Shown here piece by piece: positions 20,901 to 23,910 of a DNA stretch of 23,910 nt (position 1 is the first letter of the stretch; each line of letters opens with the position of its first letter). This DNA comes from DSOS01 sp035286585. GTDB lineage: Bacteria > Chloroflexota > Anaerolineae > Anaerolineales > UBA4823. The notes beneath the pieces were generated by a model that saw only the letters and a program-made list of their open reading frames with translations, searched no databases and had not been told where the DNA came from. The position numbers and the translations under genes are program-made. Where the stretch lies: NCBI GenBank assembly GCA_035286585.1, contig DATEDC010000066.1, forward strand, positions 1 to 23,910, given 5' to 3'.

Positions 20901-21905
20901 ATGGGCAAAACGGTCACTGATTTTGTAAATCCCAAGGGTTTTGAGATCGATTTTGAAGCCCTGGTGGAATTTGAGCGCGGCCTGGATTCCATTCACCCTG
21001 AGCGCAGCGCGATCCCTTGCCGCGTGCTTGGCTACGGCGAGATCAGCACCGTCTTTGAGATCCACGCCGCTGCGTTTGATGGGCTGGCCTTCAAACGCAT
21101 GTCGATATTCGAGACGCCGGAAGAGCTGCGCGAGTATCTGCTCACCTACCGGGAATACAATCGCTTGCTGGAGGATGATATCGGCGTGCGCCTCCCCCCA
21201 CACGGTCACGCGGCTTTCGTCAACCAGAGCGGGCGCCCAATCTTCTACATCATCCAAAGGAAATTGCCCGCCCCCGCCATTGGCAGCAAGGCGATTCACC
21301 TGCTGCTAGTGGGAGACCGATTGGCTTTGTTCGCATGCGTTCTGCGCGAGCTGCATAAAGTGTGGAAATTCAACCAGCAGCAGGCGGATTGCCAGGTCGG
21401 CATCGATGGCCAGATCTCAAACTGGGTGATTGATGGCTTTGACCACATGCATCCAAGACTGGAGGCGGGCGCTGGTCTCCTTTATGTAGATACCAGTTCG
21501 CCGCTTCTCCGCTCCCAGGGGGTCGAGAAAATGAACTCGGAGCTATTCTTGAGGCCAGCGCCCTCTTTCCTGGCCTGGATCCTGCGCGTGCTGTATCTGG
21601 AAGATGTGGTGGCGCGCTACTACGATTTCCGTCTGGTGGTCATCGATCTCCTGGCAAACTGCTGCAAGGAGCAAATGCGCGAGCTGATCCCCGAGCTGCT
21701 GGTCATGGTGAATGATTTCTTTGCAGGAGAGGCGGTGGATCTCGATCTGCAGCCCATCGAGGAAAAGGAAGTGTTGTCTTATTACCGCGAGGACGCCTTG
21801 ATCTGGTCGCTGTACTTATCCATGCGCAGGTTAGACCGTTTCTTGCACCGCTACCTCTTGTTCCGTCCCTACCCGTACCTCCTTCCGGGGAAGATCAAGA
21901 GATAG
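20901..21905 (+). CDS. Phosphotransferase-fold (APH/choline-kinase-like) protein
   Basis: The 334-residue protein has a kinase-like layout. A glycine-containing loop, VLGYGEISTVFEI (42-54), is followed by a VAIK-type Lys65 (AFKRM). A catalytic D-x4-N lies in GIDGQISNW (Asp169, Asn174), and a metal-binding Asp197 in LLYVDTS stands where APH and choline kinases have their IDxx. The spacing fits the aminoglycoside/choline phosphotransferase fold. The family as a whole is one I recall only as a domain of unknown function (possibly DUF6206). Phosphorylation of a small hydroxylated molecule is inferred. The helical C-terminus (about 215-334) is unassigned. ATG 20901 has GGGAGG six bases upstream; an earlier ATG at 20874 lies directly after the M28 stop with no such site. 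The aminotransferase gene follows after 19 bp. Confidence 0.75.
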   Translation: MGKTVTDFVNPKGFEIDFEALVEFERGLDSIHPERSAIPCRVLGYGEISTVFEIHAAAFDGLAFKRMSIFETPEELREYLLTYREYNRLLEDDIGVRLPPHGHAAFVNQSGRPIFYIIQRKLPAPAIGSKAIHLLLVGDRLALFACVLRELHKVWKFNQQQADCQVGIDGQISNWVIDGFDHMHPRLEAGAGLLYVDTSSPLLRSQGVEKMNSELFLRPAPSFLAWILRVLYLEDVVARYYDFRLVVIDLLANCCKEQMRELIPELLVMVNDFFAGEAVDLDLQPIEEKEVLSYYREDALIWSLYLSMRRLDRFLHRYLLFRPYPYLLPGKIKR

Positions 21906-21924
21906 GCTCTAAGGAGGTAGCGAT

Positions 21925-23175
21925 ATGTCCTATATCGCAAGCTATCCAAAAGAAAGGATCATCGAGCTGTTTGCGCAGCACGTCTCCAGTGGGAAGGCTG
22001 AATTCTTCGCCCAGGCAGGCATCGACTTCGTCGTCGGAAAACGGGAAGGCATCTACCTTTGGGACCTGGACGGCAAAAGGCTGATCAACTGCCACTGTAA
22101 CGGGGGCGTTTTCAACCTGGGTCACCGCAACCCACGAGTGATCGCGGCGCTGAAACGCGCCCTGGACGAATTGGACATGGGCAACCACCACCTGATCAGC
22201 GAAGCGCGCGCCCGGCTTGCCGAGAGGCTGGCAGGCATTGCCCCCGGAGATATCAACCGGGTGATCTTTGGTGTTTCGGGCGGCGAGGCCATCGATATGG
22301 CCATCAAGCTTGCCCGCGCCCACACCCGCCGGGCGAAGGTGATCTCTGCGTTGGGTGGCTACCACGGTCACACCGGTCTGGCGCTGGCTGCCGGAGACGA
22401 ACAGTACCGCAAGCCTTTCGAGCCGCTCTCCCCGGGTTTTGTCCAGGTGCCTTTCGGCGACCTGCAAGCCCTGGAGGCTGTCATGGATGAGGACACCGCA
22501 GCGGTGATCTTCGAAACCATCCCCGCCACCCTGGGGATCGTCATCCCCCCGCAGGACTTCTTCGCCGGTGTGCGCCGTTTGTGCGATTTGCACGGCGTGG
22601 TGATGATCCAGGATGAAGTCCAGACCGGTCTGGGGCGCTGCGGCGCAGCCTGGGGGATCGACACCTATGGCGTGATCCCGGATATCCTCGTCACGGGAAA
22701 GGGGCTTTCGGGCGGCATCTACCCGATCACAGCTACCCTGTACCGCGAGCACCTCAATCCCTTCATGCACGCCAATCCCTTCATCCATGTATCCACGTTT
22801 GGCGGCGCGGAAGTGGGTTGTTACGCCGCCTTAGAAGTGTTGGATATCCTGGAAGAGCCCGGTTTTCTGGAGCACGTGCGCTGGATCGCGGCGATTTTCG
22901 CGGGGGGCTTTGATGATTTGCTCGCCAGGCATCCCGCAGTCCTGCTGCAGGCGCGCCAGCGCGGCCTGATGATGGGCTTGAAGCTGGCAAGCCCAAACCT
23001 CGGCCCCGTATTTACGCGCCTCGGCTTCGACGCCGGGCTGCTGGCGATCTACGCCAACAATGACCCTTCGGCTGTCCAGATCCTGCCGCCCCTGGTCATC
23101 CAGGAAGGTGAGGCCAGGCAAGTTTTGGGGATCCTGGACGGGATGCTGGAGGCGCTCACAGGGATGGTTTCTTGA
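21925..23175 (+). CDS. Class III aminotransferase-fold PLP enzyme
   Basis: This 416-residue protein belongs to the ornithine/GABA-type class III PLP enzymes. GIYLWDLDGKRLINCHCNGG and FNLGHRNPRV lie near the N-terminus, SGGEAIDMAIKLAR at 118-131 and GGYHGHTG at 144-151. IQDEVQTGLGR has the pyridine-contacting Asp230, and the Schiff-base Lys259 is in LVTGKGLSGGIYP. It is complete at usual family length. Members of this fold are omega-transaminases, acetylornithine aminotransferases, decarboxylases or phospho-lyases (phosphoethanolamine, phosphohydroxylysine). The kinase-like neighbour favours a phospho-lyase, which is inference. AGGAGGT lies eight bases before ATG 21925. It is the last gene of the operon and converges on the gene at 23194 with 18 bp between stops and no obvious terminator. 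Confidence 0.93.
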   Translation: MSYIASYPKERIIELFAQHVSSGKAEFFAQAGIDFVVGKREGIYLWDLDGKRLINCHCNGGVFNLGHRNPRVIAALKRALDELDMGNHHLISEARARLAERLAGIAPGDINRVIFGVSGGEAIDMAIKLARAHTRRAKVISALGGYHGHTGLALAAGDEQYRKPFEPLSPGFVQVPFGDLQALEAVMDEDTAAVIFETIPATLGIVIPPQDFFAGVRRLCDLHGVVMIQDEVQTGLGRCGAAWGIDTYGVIPDILVTGKGLSGGIYPITATLYREHLNPFMHANPFIHVSTFGGAEVGCYAALEVLDILEEPGFLEHVRWIAAIFAGGFDDLLARHPAVLLQARQRGLMMGLKLASPNLGPVFTRLGFDAGLLAIYANNDPSAVQILPPLVIQEGEARQVLGILDGMLEALTGMVS

Positions 23176-23193
23176 TTGTGTTTGCCTGAGTTC

Positions 23194-23910
23194 CTAAGGG
23201 GCAGCCCACATCAGCACTGCCACCACCCCGCGGTGGTCGGATACCCCGTCGAATTGGGCGGTGCGGGCGTGCAGGGTTGTAAATTGCGCGGAGTGGAAAA
23301 TGTAGTCGATGCGGGCCAGCCACTGCGGCACCGGCACGCCCGCCAGGCGGGGGCGCATGCTGCCGGGGATGTCGCTGCCGGGGAAGGTGTGCCCCAGGCC
23401 GAAGCCTGCCTGCTTCCAGGCGTCCGCGAGCTGGCCGCTCAGGATGCGGTAGGCTGCGCTGAGCGGCGTGCTGTTGGCGTCGCCGCCGGCGATCAGCGCC
23501 TCTGCCCCGGCGGCGTATTCCACCAGCGCCTCGGCTTGCCGGGTGCGCTTGTCATTATCCAGCCCGTAGCGGCTCAGGCCGCCGAGCGTGCTGGACTGCA
23601 TGTGGAAGTTCACCAGGCGGATGCTGCGCCCATTCCACTCCAAAGACAGCTCCTGGGGCGCGCCGATCCAGTCTAGCGGCAGCTCCTGCTCTAGAGGCTC
23701 GAGCGGGTAGCGGCTGATCACGCCCATGCCGGAGACGCCCGTCTGCGGGTCGAAAACCTGGTAGGGGTACTGATCTGCAAGCTCGTCTTGCAGCGCCCCC
23801 GCCAGGCTGGGGTTCAGCTCCTGGATCAATACCACGTCAGGGGATTCCTGGCGGATAGTGGCGATCACCGGGGCGCTGAGCTCGTGCCAGCCGAGCACGT
23901 TGTAGGTCAT
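23194..23910 (-). CDS. Endonuclease/exonuclease/phosphatase family protein (N-terminus cut by window edge)
   Basis: The 238 residues visible cover the EEP fold almost from its first strand. TYNVLGWHE (catalytic Asn) comes first, then VVLIQELNP (metal-binding Glu), MGVISRYPL, VNFHMQSST, GGDANSTP (Asp and Asn), RIDYIF and the final SDHRGVVAVL with the catalytic Asp-His. The family hydrolyses phosphodiesters or phosphomonoesters of nucleic acids, lipids or proteins. Related genes often carry N-terminal membrane helices before the first strand, and here the frame is still open at the window edge. The Met near the edge is therefore probably internal and the true start lies outside. Substrate not determinable. 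It converges on the aminotransferase gene. Confidence 0.88.
   Translation of the reverse strand: MTYNVLGWHELSAPVIATIRQESPDVVLIQELNPSLAGALQDELADQYPYQVFDPQTGVSGMGVISRYPLEPLEQELPLDWIGAPQELSLEWNGRSIRLVNFHMQSSTLGGLSRYGLDNDKRTRQAEALVEYAAGAEALIAGGDANSTPLSAAYRILSGQLADAWKQAGFGLGHTFPGSDIPGSMRPRLAGVPVPQWLARIDYIFHSAQFTTLHARTAQFDGVSDHRGVVAVLMWAAP

Noticed and set aside
20454..22788. Minus-strand open frames of 281 and 297 codons
   Set aside because: They are shadows of the M28, kinase-like and aminotransferase genes, with skewed composition and no motifs.

Overview
The window is G+C-rich, densely packed chromosomal DNA from a bacterium. Gene content suggests a Chloroflexota member, most likely of the Anaerolineae. 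The pointers are a 7TM-GAF protein ending in a helix-turn-helix instead of a kinase, a TPR protein fused to a LexA-type S24 peptidase, a lone comEA, and M28-type lipoproteins with multi-pass tails. This assignment rests on remembered gene styles, not on a marker gene. I see no rRNA, tRNA, CRISPR array or insertion sequence.

Layout. 1-577: truncated membrane-protein gene (minus). 831-1103: small A+T-rich gene, the only plus-strand gene in the left 19 kb. 1154-9608 (minus): a closely packed housekeeping run read right to left: lspA, rluD, threonine aldolase, purine nucleoside phosphorylase, a membrane-anchored protein, a GNAT acetyltransferase, a 7TM-GAF-HTH protein, an S1-domain protein and comEA. 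9704-14613 (minus): a six-gene operon of GTP cyclohydrolase II, a stand-alone RibD-type reductase, an MDR dehydrogenase, a 6-pyruvoyl-tetrahydropterin-synthase-like protein, a GT4 glycosyltransferase and a methyltransferase. 14651-16052: a four-TM protein and a PlsC-like acyltransferase. 16186-16888: a secreted repeat protein with its own intrinsic terminator. 17088-18173: the TPR-S24 regulator. 18174-19142: almost 1 kb without a convincing gene. 19143-23175 (plus): a three-gene operon of an M28 peptidase lipoprotein, a kinase-like protein and a class III aminotransferase-fold enzyme. It converges on an edge-truncated endonuclease/exonuclease/phosphatase gene (minus).

The most interesting region is 9704-14613. 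Its first two enzymes are the opening steps of riboflavin synthesis, but no deaminase, ribB, ribH or ribE is present. Instead they are coupled (overlaps of 14, 4 and 4 bp) to a T-fold protein that has lost its catalytic Cys and His, plus a dehydrogenase, a glycosyltransferase and a methyltransferase. I infer a pathway from GTP to a glycosylated and possibly methylated pyrimidine- or pterin-type small molecule. The second candidate system is the 19143-23175 operon: a phosphotransferase-fold protein next to a class III PLP enzyme resembles the kinase plus phospho-lyase logic known for phosphoethanolamine and phosphohydroxylysine.

Regulatory signals. Three minus-strand genes have TGN extended -10 promoters without a good -35 (near 624, 7093 and 16106). 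The TPR-S24 gene has an 11-bp dyad over its likely -35 and a second copy 82 bp upstream. Two tandem dyads lie upstream of the secreted-protein gene, and a 12-bp inverted repeat lies in the lspA leader. Several starts were moved downstream of the longest reading frame on ribosome-binding-site or family-length grounds; each case is explained in its entry.
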